DNA from: Steinernema hermaphroditum
Taxonomy: Eukaryota; Nematoda; Chromadorea; Rhabditida; Steinernematidae
Direction: 5' to 3'
Assembly (NCBI GenBank): GCA_030435675.1
Contig: CM059625.1
Span: 12,896,001-12,960,000, forward strand
Length of the DNA: 64,000 nucleotides
The position numbers and the translations under genes are program-made. This document shows, one piece after another, positions 28,540 to 42,471 of the stretch. Positions within the stretch are counted from its first letter, which is position 1; every line of letters starts with the position of its first letter. Under the pieces are notes generated by a model that did not search any database, was not told the DNA's origin, and was given only the letters and a program-made list of their open reading frames with translations.

Positions 28540-31500
28540 GTTTGTGTTTTAGGCTTTTACCACAAGAGGACCCTGAAAGGATGGCACGAATCAGAAAACC
28601 GAAATAGTATGGACGTGCAGCTGGGTAAACGTGTTTACGTCAACGGATAATGAAAGCGATCCATTAGACGGTAGTAGCCGAAATTATACGGCTGGAGGAA
28701 CTTGCATGCATCCTCCGCTTCAATAAGGACACGAAGGCTATGCCATTTTCGCCCAAAATGACGCATCTGCTGCGTCATTTCCCGTCAAAGAAAGCACTGC
28801 GACACGTGGAAATGACAGAAAATCGTAATCCGCTAAGCCCCCGCTAGAGGACCTCCCACGGGTAGACAGCTTTTTCAGTGCGTACATCTTTGCCTTGGCA
28901 GACAGAAAAGAACAATAGGTTAATTGTCCCTTGTGGGAGACGACATGTTTCAAGTCAGCGCTGTTTCAAAAAACGGTCAGTTCAAATATCGATTAATAAC
29001 GAAGGGAGAATTGTAGTACAGCGGGTACACGAACGTTCTCGAAATACGTCAAGTTACCTAATATTCGGCACTCTAAAGCATGCCCGAATGAACTCGAATA
29101 GGACTGGTTGTGGTCGGTGCATGTCAGCTTCATGTCAAACGCAATATAATCCGAGGCATGAGGGGGCGAACGCTCACATTTCTTGGCCGAGGAGTGGGTG
29201 ACCCGGCTACCGAAGGACTGCAAATGAAGGGCCACTCAACACGTGATCACGAAGCAGTGTTTTTGTTCGCAAAAGTTGAGAAACGCCGAGAAAACTCAAC
29301 TGTTCGGTCAGACAGGGCGGAGATGAGAGCATGTGGTGCAGAGAGCATTTCGCGAAGTGAGGTCTCGCGGGTGTACAAAAACAGAGATGACCTACCACAA
29401 GCGGATGAAGTGATTGCGAAACTCGCAGCCACGTCGGCGGATATGCACAAGTGGCGATCAGTCGTCTGCGGCTAATGCAGCTAGAGACTAGCGACCGAGC
29501 TGGTTGACTAGAAGTGAAGCGAGAAAATGAGATCAGGGACCCGTAGATGACTTCCGCACTTTAGGAATAGGTATTAATACGGACAAGTCGGCTATCTAAC
29601 CTCAGTTTCCTGTGAGAACATAGGTTATTTAAGACAAATGTTTTCGAATTACTGTCTGAGAAGATGAACGTAAATGGCACAACGAAAGGTTAAGATTAAT
29701 GTCGCGGTCAAGTTAACGGTTGTAACGTTAAATAGCAGAAGAAGCGAATATTTTCAAAGAGAGGATTAATGCTGAAGTGACAAGATCTGTCGTTGTTGTA
29801 TAGCAATTAGCCGATCAGATTTGCCTGAGGCGAATTCTTGCGAATGGTCGGAAAGTTCTCCCCTCCAGCGAACAGCGGTCGAGCACACGATCGAACGAGC
29901 CGTCGGGAGAGACGACGATCGTCTCGGGTCTCCAAACCACCACCGAAAATCTCATCCCTTTCTCACAGTAACAAATACCGGTGATCCATCAGCCAAAATA
30001 ATTCCGACACACGAGCCATTTCGAAGAAATATGTATTATAAGATACGTATGACTGGCTGACTGTGCGCGAGCGAAGGGAAGAATGGAATGCACGCGACTT
30101 TAGGTCATACGGCCACGAAAAATGCAAAAAAGGCCCCGACACACTAGAGCTAAAGACGGGCCAGGCGGTAGCCAGCAGAGTGCGAGTAGCATTTCGGTGC
30201 TCGGCCACTGTGCTCGTCGTCCAAAATACCGACACGACCGCAACCAGCACGGGAAAAGATAAATAGAGTCTGTGGTGCGCGAGTCCGAGTAGTAGTCACA
30301 GCTATTTTTTGCCACTCACGACCATCGAAGCACCCCGAGCTCGGAGAGGAGCGGCGAGAAGAGTGGTGCGTGCGTGGATGGATAGATCGGATTGGATAGA
30401 CGGGCGGATGTGATGAAGGTGGACTATAGTGGTTTCCTGTTCGAGTCGTGGAAAGTGCAAATTTTATGCAAATCGTCGACTCTTGTGAGAAGGAGCAGTT
30501 GCGAAGCGTTCGCCGACCAACCGACGGACGGCGGCCCGATGCCCGATCCTCGGTCTCGGACGTTTTTCACAACAACTACGGTTGACCTTCCAGCCACACG
30601 TTCCCATTTGCAATCGCTGATAGACAGTCAGTCAGTCAGCCAGTCAGTCAGCCAGCCAGCCAGCCAGCCAGTCAGACTGCACTTCTCCAGAGGTGAACGA
30701 TGGCGTCAATAAGAAACATCTCGAGTTAATCGCCCGCTCCTCCACCCTAGCACAAACGAACAAACTTCTTGACCTAGTTCCCGGCACAATTTTCTAGGTA
30801 CACGAATGACGAAAACACATTAGCCAGGGATCCCCGTTGCTTGTTCTTGATGACCCTTAAAATGTAATGATTCTTCGTGAGGCTTATCTACCGTAACTCT
30901 AGTCTGAGCTGAAGTCGATACGATCTCATTTTCGATTGTTTTCTAATTTTGTCTGCAGGCACTTAATCTTCCCAAGCCTCCCACACAACGAATATCTCCC
31001 ACAGAGCGAGTATCGATTCCAGACGGCTTTTTGATTTTAGCCATTTATAAACTGAAATAGAAGGACACGTCGAAATACGATACTCGCGTTCGCTCACAAA
31101 GGGACGAGGCCAAAAAGAGAAACGCGATAACTTCGACCACTTCAGACTAGCGAACTACTCACGGCTTTAGCCTGTCGGGCAGCAGAATCCGTCTGAGAAA
31201 TGCGACTATCAGAGACAAAATCCAAAACCAGTTCTCGGAAGAACAGTCATCGTTTCATCTTTTGAAATAACGCTAATAAACGTTACACAGAGGATAAAAG
31301 ATAAGCTAATACAGTAGGGTCGGAGAAGTGTCCGAAATTGTACAGAATTTCACGTTTGCCAGCAATATTTCTTCGATAGGTTTACAGAAGACCTGATAAG
31401 GAAGCGGAACGATCTTCGCAGTGCGTGAGCGATGTGCTCGAAACAACGCGAACAGTGCCTCAGCAGAAGGTGCGAACAATTGTACTAATAGAATCAACGT

Positions 31501-33577
31501 GTGATATGCAATGCTTCGTCGGGAACGATACATCTCAACAGAACATGGGATTATTTCGAGTCGGAGCTCAGTTGGGCAAAAATAGGGAAAAATGAACTTT
31601 CACGAAAACATGAAAGAGGGACAAACAAAACGTACTATACTGGTACTGTGCAGAACGCGCTCGGAGCTCAAACAGCGACCACATGGTGACAAGCGCTCGA
31701 ATTTCGGCGACACGCTGTCTTTAGCTGGAAACAGCGTTGAGCGAGTGTTGACAGCAACATAAAACACCGATGATAACAATGGAGAACGAATGCAGAGACG
31801 AAAGGGGCGAGGAAGGGAGGTGACGTTGCCGGTGGCAATAGTCACATTCCTCAGTGGTCGCAGTCCGTTCCTTCTGAGGAGGAGGAAGTGGAAATCATAA
31901 ATCGTCTCTTCTAAACTCGATCACCGGTCGCTTCGGTTTGAAAGGGCACGAGAAAGGCAACATGGCCAGGGGGAGGGGAGACGTGAAGTGCCTTCAGGTA
32001 CGGCGAGCGGCAACGTCACAAATGCGCTCACATATGAAAATGGTGATAAGGGAATGGCAAGCAAAACATGTGATTTTGGTAAAAACGATCGCAGAATGAA
32101 CAGAACGCACGGACGAAGAAAGAACGACATGCAAGGAGTAAAGAAGACAGGTTTCTTGTCGCCCTGCTCAACGCTGTCGCTCTTCGCGCACCTCGGCGTT
32201 GAAGACTAGTGCATTAACAGTCGCCCTATCATATACACAAAACGTCATCGTGAACCGAAGAACTGCTCGGATCCACTGAACGAACGAACGACCGAAGCAT
32301 CAACATCACTACGGGTGAATCAGCGCCAGAACAACCGGAAAGTTTCCTTGTTGCTGCTGGCTCGCTCAACCTAATCCCCTCAAGCCAAAGATCAGCGGAT
32401 TCGACGCGGCGCGAAGTAAATCGACCACCCGATACCTGTGGCCTGTGCCCTCATTCCGACCGTTGTCCGCACAACCCGTTGCAGATGCCTGCTAGGAGAT
32501 AATGTATGTGCGTACAGAAGTGGCGTAGCCGAATCCGTTCGCGAAATTTACGATTCTCGTGGCGCGAGACAGTGGGCGGGCGGTCGAGAGAGCCACAATA
32601 CGCAGACCATTATGATAAACTGTTCTGCTCTGAACAAACACATAAGCGACAGAGCAAAGCGATCGAAGCGCGATTTCATTGTTGTTCGAATGGAAAATAG
32701 TTATGCGAAGAGAGAGGAACGATTAGCACGTTGACGTGCTCGATTAGCATCCAGAAGTCGAGTGAGGCGTGCGCGATCACCTCTGGAGGGGCGCTCGAAT
32801 AGCTGCAACTTTGCCGCCCTCGCACTTATGGGTACTGTACGTATGTAGCAGAAGGAGGAACTAAAAAAAGCGGTGGTGTTTATACCTTTTGAATCCGCAG
32901 ACAAGAAAGCGCAGCGAAGTGATCTTTTGACTCCCTAAAGCAATAGAACGAAAACCTCCTTGAACCCGCAACCAATCTTAGTAGGCCACTCAATTTCTAA
33001 AAGCACTTTGACCTCAGTGCAGAGTGTGAAGGGTGGTGATAAACTGACAGATCAAGAAGACACTCTGGTATCTAAAGGTCAATCTCGTGCGTGGACCCCG
33101 AGATAAACAGGATATGCCCGTAAATTCCCAAAAAAGAATCTTTCGTGCCTCTCGAACACCACGCAATCGGAAGCAGCACTGGAAATGACAAGGATTGCCT
33201 CAATGACGACGACTGGACATTAGCGAACGCATGGTTTCGCGAGGAAACGCGTGCGATATAGAGAGACTCTTTGTGACTGCGAACCGCCGGTAAATCCAGT
33301 TTGTTAGGCACGCGCAACGGGGTGCTGGGGTGGACGTTGCAGCGCAACAGTAAACAAACTGAACTCGCGCACTTGCACACCCGAGGGTCGGTTCGTCCTT
33401 TTGTGCAAACGGATTTCGCCGTATGAGACATCAGAATCCACTGTGTACAGTCCTACTCTTTATTTCCCAGCAATACGATGACCAACGGAGAATACAATGT
33501 TAAGTTAAGCGAACTTTGACGGCAAGGAGAGACAAGGAATGTGCTTATGATAAAAAAGGCCTTCGGCGTCGAGCACT
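28540..33577. other. Intergenic region between ELL and 5-oxoprolinase (~5 kb)
   Basis: Lies upstream of ELL and downstream of OPLAH, both on the minus strand. No supported gene. Contains a CAGT/CAGC microsatellite at 30625-30675. Scattered open frames below 125 codons are present on both strands without recognisable content. ELL promoter elements should be at the left end. Confidence 0.4.
30625..30675. repeat. CAGT/CAGC tetranucleotide microsatellite
   Basis: About twelve tandem units of CAGT interspersed with CAGC, ending in a pure CAGC block. Non-coding context. Confidence 0.85.
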
Positions 33578-36500
33578 TCAAACATGTCCGTTCGAGTCGG
33601 GAGGGCCGTATCCGCCACCGCCAGGCGTTTCCACTTCCAACTGGTCCTACAAAACGGTTGCGCATATGGAGTGTATTGATGAATGTGTGGACGATACCCC
33701 TGTTTCGACGAAGATGCTGTTCTTCCCGCCGAGATAAAGACAACGTCCGTCCAATTTGCGCAGTATATTGCTGCCACTCGCACCCGGTTTCCCACCCTCA
33801 AGCCCATAGGGTGCGAAGGCACGTCGTTCGGTCAGCAGGGAAAGTTTGAGTGGGCGGCGGAATTGGATGTAGCGCGAGACGCCGTCTCCGCCACGGTACT
33901 TGCCGTCGCCACCGGAGTTCGGACGGAGCGAGAATCGTTGCAGGATGACCGGATATCTGAAGAATTTCAGTTTGGAAACAGACATTCTCTGTTGTCTTAT
34001 TAGGTGTGACGGAAATTTGAGAAGAAAAAGATCGCTGTGATGATTCAGCGCACTTCCGAATTGCGCGTTCTTAAGTGTCACATGTCACATGGTCCTTTAC
34101 GTCCGTATTTTGAAGCCCTCGAAAATAAGTGAAAGTGTTTGGAGTGGAAACCCGTTTTGAAGGTTGATAAGGGTTATTTGTGAAGTTGCCCTTACCGAGA
34201 CTCTAAAATCTCCGCATCGGTAATCCGTGTGTTTGTCATGTGCGTATGCACTCCCGACCGTCCATCGAATCCGTTACCGGCTCCCGATCCGCCAGCGATT
34301 GTCTCGTAGTAACCGCCCATTTTTTCGTCGCCAAATGTAGTGTTATTCATGCAACCTGTAGCACAATGTTTGATAGGGATAAGGAGGGCGATAACGGGGA
34401 CGGCGATTCCGGGAATCGTCGGCAATATAAACTCACCCTGGGAAGCAGCTACGGCATTGAACGCTCGGAAAATGACGTCACAGAGTCGTTGTGACGTCAG
34501 AACATTTCCTCCCACGACGGCAGCATCCTTGTGGGGACTCAGAATTGTGCCGGGTGGTACTTTAATCTAGAACAACTAGTAATGGTGAACGGCCGCTGCG
34601 CAATGTCGTTTTGTTTTACCTTGATTGGTTTTAGACACCCTTGATTCAGTGGAATGTCGTGACCCACAAGGCAGCGGATACAGTAAATGACAGCGGCCAT
34701 CGTGACAGCTGGAGGGGCGTTGCAGCTGGAATAGACCTCGGCACCTGTCCCGGTGAAGTCGAACACCGCTTCTCCCTGAAAACCGTTTTTTTCACGATGA
34801 GTTTTGATCGAAGATAGAACAGAAAGTGTTTCAAAAGGGTAGCCATTACCTTGTCCTCATCAATTTTAACCGTCAGTTTAATCAAAGTTCCGTCGTCCAT
34901 GTAATCTTCAGCTTGTAGAACTGATTGTCCAAATCTCTCTTTCGTTTCTCGACCGACCTGCACGCAGGAAAATACACATTCGACACAAATATGGAGACTT
35001 TGTACCTTTCGCAGAAGTTGATGTACGGCCACTTCGGCATTCGATTGTATGTGAGCCATGTAGGCCTGAACGACATCAAGACCGTAGCTTTCAATAAGCT
35101 CGGTGACCAGAGCGATTCCTTTTTGGTTTGCAGCAATTTGAGCCCGCAGATCGGAAAGATTGTCACTTAGGTTTCGGGTCCCGGTGCATCCTGGGTACTT
35201 TCCAGGCTCCATCAGTAGTTCCGTTAGCTCTGTCTCTTGGAACACTCCTTTTTTCACAACTTTAAAACTGACAAATTGAGCGCCTTCTTGACTGAGCGAC
35301 GTCGAATGGGGAGGCATGGAACCGGGGACGAGGCCACCGATATCCGAGTGATGGCCTCGATTAGCCACGAAGAATTCGGGTCTCTTCGACTTCTTGTAAT
35401 AGACCGGCGTGATGACGGTGAGGTCGGGAAGGTGAGAGCCTCCAGCCATGGGGTGATTGGCGAGAATGACATCTCCATCTTCCATGCCATCAAAACCGAG
35501 ATTTTCGATTTGGAACATTACGGTAGCCTGCATTCCACCAAGATGTACAGGGATATGAGGGGCGTTCGCGATGAGTCCTCCTTCTGGTCCGAAAAGGGCA
35601 CAAGAGAAGTCCAGACGCTCCTTGGAATGCACTTTTGTTTTCGGCACTTATGTCCATTGTTTACCTTGATATTCGTAGAAATGGATGTTCTCTGCAGAAT
35701 GGTTCCCATCTGCTCTGCAATCGACATGAATCGATGACTGAAGATGGAGAGCTGGATGGGGTCCATGGTAGTGTCGATCTCTTTCACCTCACGCTTCATG
35801 ATCTCGATAACCACATTTCCTTCACTGGTGATTGTTGCTTGGCACAAGGGTTCGACAAGAATTGTGCTGAAAGAGGTTTTTTGAGGGGTTTGATGTGGTG
35901 TGATGGGTGGTACCTGTTTTTGTCTATGATCACAGACGGTCCATTGATGATGTGGCCCGCGGAGAGTTTCGACAACTCGTAGAGTTTAGTGTCCAGTTCG
36001 CCTTCCTAAATATCGGATTGGCTACAAAATGATAGGAGGCGCCTACCGTAAAGAAGCACTTGGTGCTTCCAAGGACTGGTGGATTGTGTGGATCGTCAGC
36101 CGTGGAAATACAGTCGGATTCGACCAGATTATTCACTCCCACAGCTCTAATTCTACAATGATTCCTTGGTTTGTGTGCCCTTTGCAATAACATACCTGAC
36201 ATCGTCGACAATGATCGCGCGTTCACTAATGGTGAATCTAAATTCTCGTTGGTAGGCTTCTGCAAAACTCTTCCTAAACCCTTCTACAGTACGCTCGTCA
36301 GCCTGGCACATGATAGCGCAGTCAGTTCGTGCATAGCGCAAATGTAAGTACTCCTCGAAGCGAATGTTCTCGTGGGTGATGCCCTGCGAACGCAGTTCTT
36401 CTCGGCTCTCGTCCCTGAGCACGTCCAAACGGTCGCTAAGGTATTCGAAGTCGTCTTCCGTCAGATCCTTCATGGCGCTCTCCTGTTTTTCGACGACGGC

Positions 36501-38479
36501 GTCGGCTAGGGCGATACCGTATGCCGACAAAATGCCCGAGTATTTGTGAATTTTCACGGTCTTCATTCCAAGAGCCTTTGCAATTGCGCAGGCATGTTGA
36601 CCTCCTGCGCCTCCAAAGCAAGCCAACGTGTGTCGCGAAGTATCGTATCCTCGTGCCTTAAGCTGTCTTTCAACAACCACATTTCTATTTTTTTTTACTT
36701 GTGTCAAAGCTCTAATTGGTCGGCACATCGACTCATTCGCAACTTCAATGAATCCTAGAGCCGTCTCCGCGACTGACAGTTCCGGTCGTCCGAGAGACTT
36801 CAGGAATTTGCTTGCCTCTGCAGCCACTTTCGACATGGCCTGAGTGGCCGCATCTCTACAACGGAATCTGTTTGGGTGGCTCTTCTGGAGATTCTTACTT
36901 GTCAAGTGGTTCGTTTTCATTCGGCCCAAAGATGTGCGGAAAGTATTCAGGCAGGATTCTTCCCAGCACCAAGTTTGCGTCCGTTACCGTTAAGTAACCA
37001 CGCTTGCGGTAGCACACAGGTCCGGGGTTTGAGCCCGCTGACTCTGGACCCACCACAAATAAGCCGTCGCGAAAGAAGAGTCGGGAACCACCGCCGGCCG
37101 CAACGGTGTGGATGTCCAGCTGCAAATAGAATCAATTGAGGGGAGCACTTGTTGTCGTCTATACTTGAGGGGCTTGGATTGTTACTCCGGCGGTTACTGT
37201 TTCGACAACGTGGCTGAACTCGCCAGCGTATCGGCTCACGTCCGTAGAGGTTCCGCCCATGTCAAATCCGATCACAGCTTCTTTAGTTGTCTTATCGTAT
37301 GCTGTCAGAGTCACCCCGACAACTCCTCCGGCAGGACCAGAGAGGATGGCCCGAGAGCCGAAGAAACTAAAGGCTCACTGTAGAAGAAAATGCGGCCGGC
37401 AAAGATTACTCACCTTTGAATGGGGCAGAGGCCTCCATCAGATTGCATGAATTCAACTTTCACTCCATCGAGGTTGTTCTCGAAGGCTGCCCGGAAGTTC
37501 TGAATGTACCTCTGGATTACAGGGGTGAGATACGCATCAGCACATGCTGAAAACATCATGTTTTAAAATGTTCTGCAGTCTGATTCACCTGTGAACCCTC
37601 GTGGAACGGCCTTTATCATTGGGATTACCGTGGACGATAGGGAGACATTCGAGAATCCTACTTCAGATGCCAGCTGACCAACTAGAATCTCGTGCTCTGG
37701 ACAGCTGTTCACGTCAATAGCGTTATTTTTTCAGATTTTGAAGTAACTTACATGTATGAATGGAGAAAGAGAACAGCGACAGAGTCGAAACCCTTCTCTT
37801 TGAGCGCTTTGAGGGCGGAGGTGACGGAAGTTCTATCTATGCCCTTGTGCACGATCACTTCCGTTCCGTTCCTTGTTATCTTGTGTTCTCCAGAAATATT
37901 CATCTGACAGGAGAGGTCGTGGAGAACGATGCGTTCGTCAATCTCGACCACTTCTTCATAGAGCGTCTCTGGGATTTTGATGTCCAAGTCGAAAATCTTC
38001 GGACGCGATTGGTTTCCAATGTAAAGGAGATCCTATTAGTGCATTTGTTTAGAAAACCACGACGAAGTCATGAGATTACGACAATGGTCGTGAAGAACGA
38101 TGCGTAAACAAAACAAAGTAAACAAGAAGTACCTTGAAGCCCTTCGTAATCAAGAGTGCACAGCGTTCCCCTTTCCTTTCAAGTAGCGCATTGGTTGCCA
38201 CAGTTGTCCCCATTCGAATCCAGGCGATGTTTTCTAAAAACAACACTTACAGTTACAGCTTTATCAACACCGATTGCCTATTCCGATTTTCGAGCCTCTC
38301 TTTATTTCACCGTACTCCTCACTCAACACTCGTCGGATCGCCTCTGTCGGCGCGTCTGGATAGTTGCTCGGGTCCTCCGAAAGGAGTTTCATGACGCGGC
38401 TCTTCCCGTCTGGATACTTGACGTAGACGTCGGTAAAAGTGCCGCCCCGGTCGATCGCAAAGCCGAATCCACGTTTCAT
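33578..38479 (-). CDS. OPLAH: 5-oxoprolinase (ATP-hydrolysing), OPLAH
   Basis: Cytosolic enzyme of the gamma-glutamyl cycle, converting 5-oxoproline plus ATP to glutamate, so recovering glutathione-derived glutamate. The start at 38479 gives [20 protein letters not shown], the phosphate-binding loop of the hydantoinase-A half. Further exons give [58 protein letters not shown] and [20 protein letters not shown]. The hydantoinase-B half follows: [97 protein letters not shown] and [20 protein letters not shown]. The terminal exons carry [19 protein letters not shown] and ETPGGGGYG, with the stop at 33578. About fifteen short-intron exons cover the usual ~1,280 residues. The intron near 33990-34195 is unusually long (~200 bp) for this gene. 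It is intact as far as I could follow. Confidence 0.95.
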
Positions 38480-41400
38480 TTCTGATCTGCAGACCACTTA
38501 CATAACAAAGAAGCACGAAAAGTTGCTAAGCATTCACGAATACAATCGATCGATTCGGAGTTCGGACGATGTTTTAGTAAACACGCGTGCACAGAAAGTG
38601 CTGGTAGCTGCCGTCGGTGTAGTTTGTGCGACGGGAGCGATGTTGTGTTGATTGTAGGTCAGAAAACGGCAACTGATACCGTCAAGGTGTGTTGCATGGG
38701 GCGAGATGGTCGACGTTCACGCTAATTAGCACGCTCAATACGATTCTCATTGTTGCGTACTTCCAATGCCTTTTTGAATGGTAGCATCGTTTGCGGAATT
38801 ATGAGTGATGGGGGTGTTGAATTATGCACCCTGCAGTCAAAGGAACAACTGCGAACCATTTAGCTTTTTGGCTGAACACCAAAAAACTTATGGGGAAAAC
38901 AACTAAGCCCACAGGCATATTTGTCATGTGTACAGTACTCCCGTTCAGAATTGTTAGGCATCGTGAACTTTCTCTTCAAAGGAGAGCATCGTAATGCATC
39001 CAGAAGAGATACAATTTTCCTTAAATATCATAATAAAGAATAAGAACTTTTTAAAAAAGGGCTTCAAAAGTTTTAAACGTAATCTATCCGATCAGTATTC
39101 CGACCCATTACGCCCTAATCTACGTAATGTTATGCGTGATGGGAGCGGTACCTCTTTAGTGTATCTTCATTACTACCACTACGGACCATGGTTCATTTTT
39201 GGTCGATTTTGGTCGAGGGCTATAAGCGCCTTCAAAGAAGCCATGTTGAAGCCGACAGGACACGCCTTATATTGGCTGGTGAATTGAAAGTTTGTCACTT
39301 TGGCAGAAATTGTTTTGTGATGCTAAAAATGGAACTGAATTCACTCTTCGTGTTCCGCATTTTGATCAGCAAACTACCCTTTAAATATCAAGATAATTTA
39401 CATGGAACGTGACTGGTGACTGCCACAAAAACTTACAAAAGGACATTTAAAAACGTTCCCTTGTAAGACAGTGTTACCGACAAACAACTGCATTGAAGCG
39501 AGGAGCTAATTTAGGGCCAATTCACCTAATTTAGTATTAGCTTACGGGTCATAGAGGAATGTAAATAAGTAACTAACAGATAGCACATGTTTAAGAGGAG
39601 TATTAAGTGCCGATAGCAATGCATCGATCGTCTTGGACACTATGAATTTAGGGCACATCTACGATGACCCTTTTTCTATGCATCAACACAATACATATGC
39701 GACACGTACTTCGGCCGTCAACCACAAAACACCGCTAATGTTTGTTTGGTGTCTTCGCCTCATCCTGATTTCTGAGAAGAAAGTGCACTCCTGATTCAAG
39801 TGGGTTCTTCTCAACGACGGCGATCATGTGGCAATAAATGAAACGACAATTTTATGCATTTGAACGAACGGTGATACACAGATTCTCGGATTCTTCGGAT
39901 TGTTCGAAGCTTCTGAATAACTTAGGCTGTGTGTTGGAACACAACAGCGGAGGGGTCGACGGTCGGACGCGCGGTCTTCAAGGGAGAAACCATTTCTGAA
40001 TGGGTGAACAACAGCGATTATTACCTCTAGAGCTACTCGAAAAGTCATAGGATTCCCATAATCGCTGCATTTGCCATAAAAAGTCATTGTCGCCAATGAA
40101 CCTTTACTAATCGCACTACACTCGGTTCGTCGTAGTAGTTTCGCACAGTACGAATCTGTAGTCCGCTCGTGATGTGGCTTTTCAGGCACAGTTTGCGTTA
40201 ATGTTGACAACTACAGCCAAACAGTGATAAGGCGTTCTCGCATTGTCGCATCGTCACTCATGAAAAGGTTAGGACATCACACACAGGAAGATTTCCAATA
40301 TGACGCTAGCGGGCTTACGAAGAATTTCTGCTTTATCTTGAGATATGATATATTCCACATTAGCAGGTAAGTAGAAAAAGCGTTCCTGGACATTAATAGC
40401 GCTGCATTAGAGGAGTTTATACAAATCAAACTCTCCATACGTAATAAAGGATGTTTTATTCTGAGCAAGACTTAAAGCATACTCTACACCATCGTAATTT
40501 ACGGCCTTCTGTCGTCTTGGGCTAATACTGTATCCGACTGAAAATTCGGTAGCTGGCAGACGCAGTACTATTTCTCAAGTCCAATTTCGTTTGGAATCGG
40601 CAAACATAGCTGAATGTTATGTTTTGAGATGGCTCAGTGCAATAGATGAGGTGTGTGCAGCAGAAAACTTGCGATAAGTCAAGTGTTGTTGTTCCGAGCG
40701 GCACTATACTTACGCAGAAGTAATCTGGAGGTTGAATAGGATGCCCTACTCGAAGAACTATACTTTCGAATCGCACATTTATATCCCTCTGAGTTTGATT
40801 GTTGGGATTTCGAGGTTGTATCGGCGATCATAAGATGCGAAGAGATCTAGGAAGAAGAGTGGAAACAGATCTTTTTTTTGCGCCTCGAGCGACCAAGTGT
40901 GTGTTACATTTGACGAAGAAGAAGAAAATAAAGTTTGACCGCATTCAAAAGAGATCCAGACGACGTCGAGCGTCGATCAGCGGGATCGTGCACTGCGCTT
41001 GTTGCAATCCTGCAGTCGAATTCAACGCGATGATATGTAGCAGGTGTGTTCATGAATCGTTGGGATCAAGCTGCTTGCCCCCTCGCTTGCTTCTGTATGT
41101 ATAACCGGTGGCTGCGAATCTTCAACGTCGCTCGGCTGATGGCGTCGGATGGATCTTAGCCGTTCGCCCTTTGTGCGTCATCCATCCGACGACGATCAGT
41201 AGAAGACAGGGTGGAAGTGCTGAGGAAGAGCTTCGTGCTCGCTTTTGCTCATCTTTTCGTCGAAAACTGGTTTCGACAGTGAGATGACAGATTTGGAGAT
41301 GTTTTGGTGGTGCTTTCCGATAATTGTATTTTGAAAGCAAAATCAAGTGAAAGTTGCTTCTTCGCGACCTCCTCCTCCTTTGACGACGACGTGTACGATA

Positions 41401-41703
41401 TATGTATAGCGGACACACAGGTTTTTTGTATTGCCTGCGGCGCTTCTTCCAGAAAGCACGGTCGCCCCCACCACCAGCACATTGCGCGACTCTCTCTCTG
41501 CTTTCGCTTTTCATTCGCTGCTGACAGGTGATTAAGCACCTTCCTTCACTGTTGTCCTCTGAGCCAAAGGCTTCGCATGTTTTCGCTTTTGTAGAGCTTG
41601 CGCTTGCAGATTGTTGAATGAACAACGCATACGGTAGTAGACCAGGCTGTAGTTGCGTCATTGACATCTCCACTCCCGCGACCCTCGAAAGGGACTTCAA
41701 CCT
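38480..41703. other. Intergenic region between OPLAH and the Pax-like gene
   Basis: Shared 5' flank of two divergent genes. I found no convincing gene. The 97-codon frame at 38994-39287 and its overlapping neighbour have no recognisable content, and the 205-codon minus-strand frame 41122-41739 runs antisense to the Pax-like start and is Arg/Ser low-complexity. The last ~700 bp are C/T-rich, a likely promoter/5'UTR zone. Confidence 0.4.
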
Positions 41704-42406
41704 ATGGCTCAACGTGGGTTTCCTCATCCGTGTGCTCACCCTCTGGGAGTTCAGGGCCTTCCTCCATCCACCTCATTTGAAACTCCGTGCAATTTCTCGC
41801 AGCCGCGATGTGACTACAATATGAACAACGAGGTGTCCTACTACTCTCCTGAACGACACGAAGTCAAAGACAAGAAGTCGAAGCGGAAATCGACTCCTCG
41901 AAAAGGTTGTGTATTTCCATATAACTTTCATCCCCCCTTTCCAACTGAATGTTTCCCCACGTTTCGCTGCAAGTTTCTGTTTCGCTTGTTTAGGAACGGG
42001 AACGAATCTGTACGGTAGACCTTATTGCCCCGGAAGACCGCTCAGCATGGCGGAGCGCACTCAGATCATCGAGCTGCACAACCAGGGCATGAAGGTGAAC
42101 GCCATATCGAAGCAGCTCTGCATTTCGCACGGATGCGTCTCCAAGATCATCAGTCGGTGAGGGAACTTTCTGTGCTGAAATGCTCGTCTATCCTGTAGGT
42201 TCCGCGACACGGGCCTCCTCAGTCCAGCGTCCAATCCCGACCATCGGAGACCGAGACGTTCTAAGAAGCCTCCTATCGGAGGTAGCACGCCCTCTCGACC
42301 TCCTGTCTCGTCACCCCCTCTATCATACATGGACGAGATGACGACGCATACGGTCAGTCAGCTGGATGTGACCAGCTCAAGCGCCTATTTGCAACCTGGG
42401 CACTGA
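41704..42406 (+). CDS. npax: Pax-like protein with only the N-terminal (PAI) half of the paired domain
   Basis: Probable sequence-specific DNA-binding transcription factor. Exon 1 ends in a basic stretch (KDKKSKRKSTPRK). Exon 2 (after a ~95-bp intron) and exon 3 encode YCPGRPLSMAERTQIIELHN, QGMKVNAISKQLCISHGCVS and KIISRFRDTGLLSP. These match the PAI helix-turn-helix of paired domains, including the GRPL turn and the ISHGCVSKI recognition helix. The usual linker and C-terminal RED subdomain are absent, and there is no homeodomain: after the PAI come basic (HRRPRRSKKPP) and Ser/Pro-rich tails and a stop at 42406. C. elegans npax genes have this same PAI-only form. Total is about 190 residues. 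An alternative start is the in-frame Met at 41821. AATAAA lies 60 nt past the stop. Confidence 0.85.
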
Positions 42407-42465
42407 TTTGCGTCAAGAGAATATGTACACACTGTAAAAAGCTGTTTAGACCTTAATATTCTGGA

Positions 42466-42471
42466 AATAAA
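42466..42471 (+). terminator. Polyadenylation signal of the Pax-like gene
   Basis: Canonical AATAAA 60 nt after the stop codon, supporting the gene end and the absence of further RED or homeodomain exons. Confidence 0.65.

Noticed and set aside
41122..41739. 205-codon minus-strand open frame, longest in its region
   Set aside because: Arg/Ser low-complexity and antisense to the start of the Pax-like gene; no domain.
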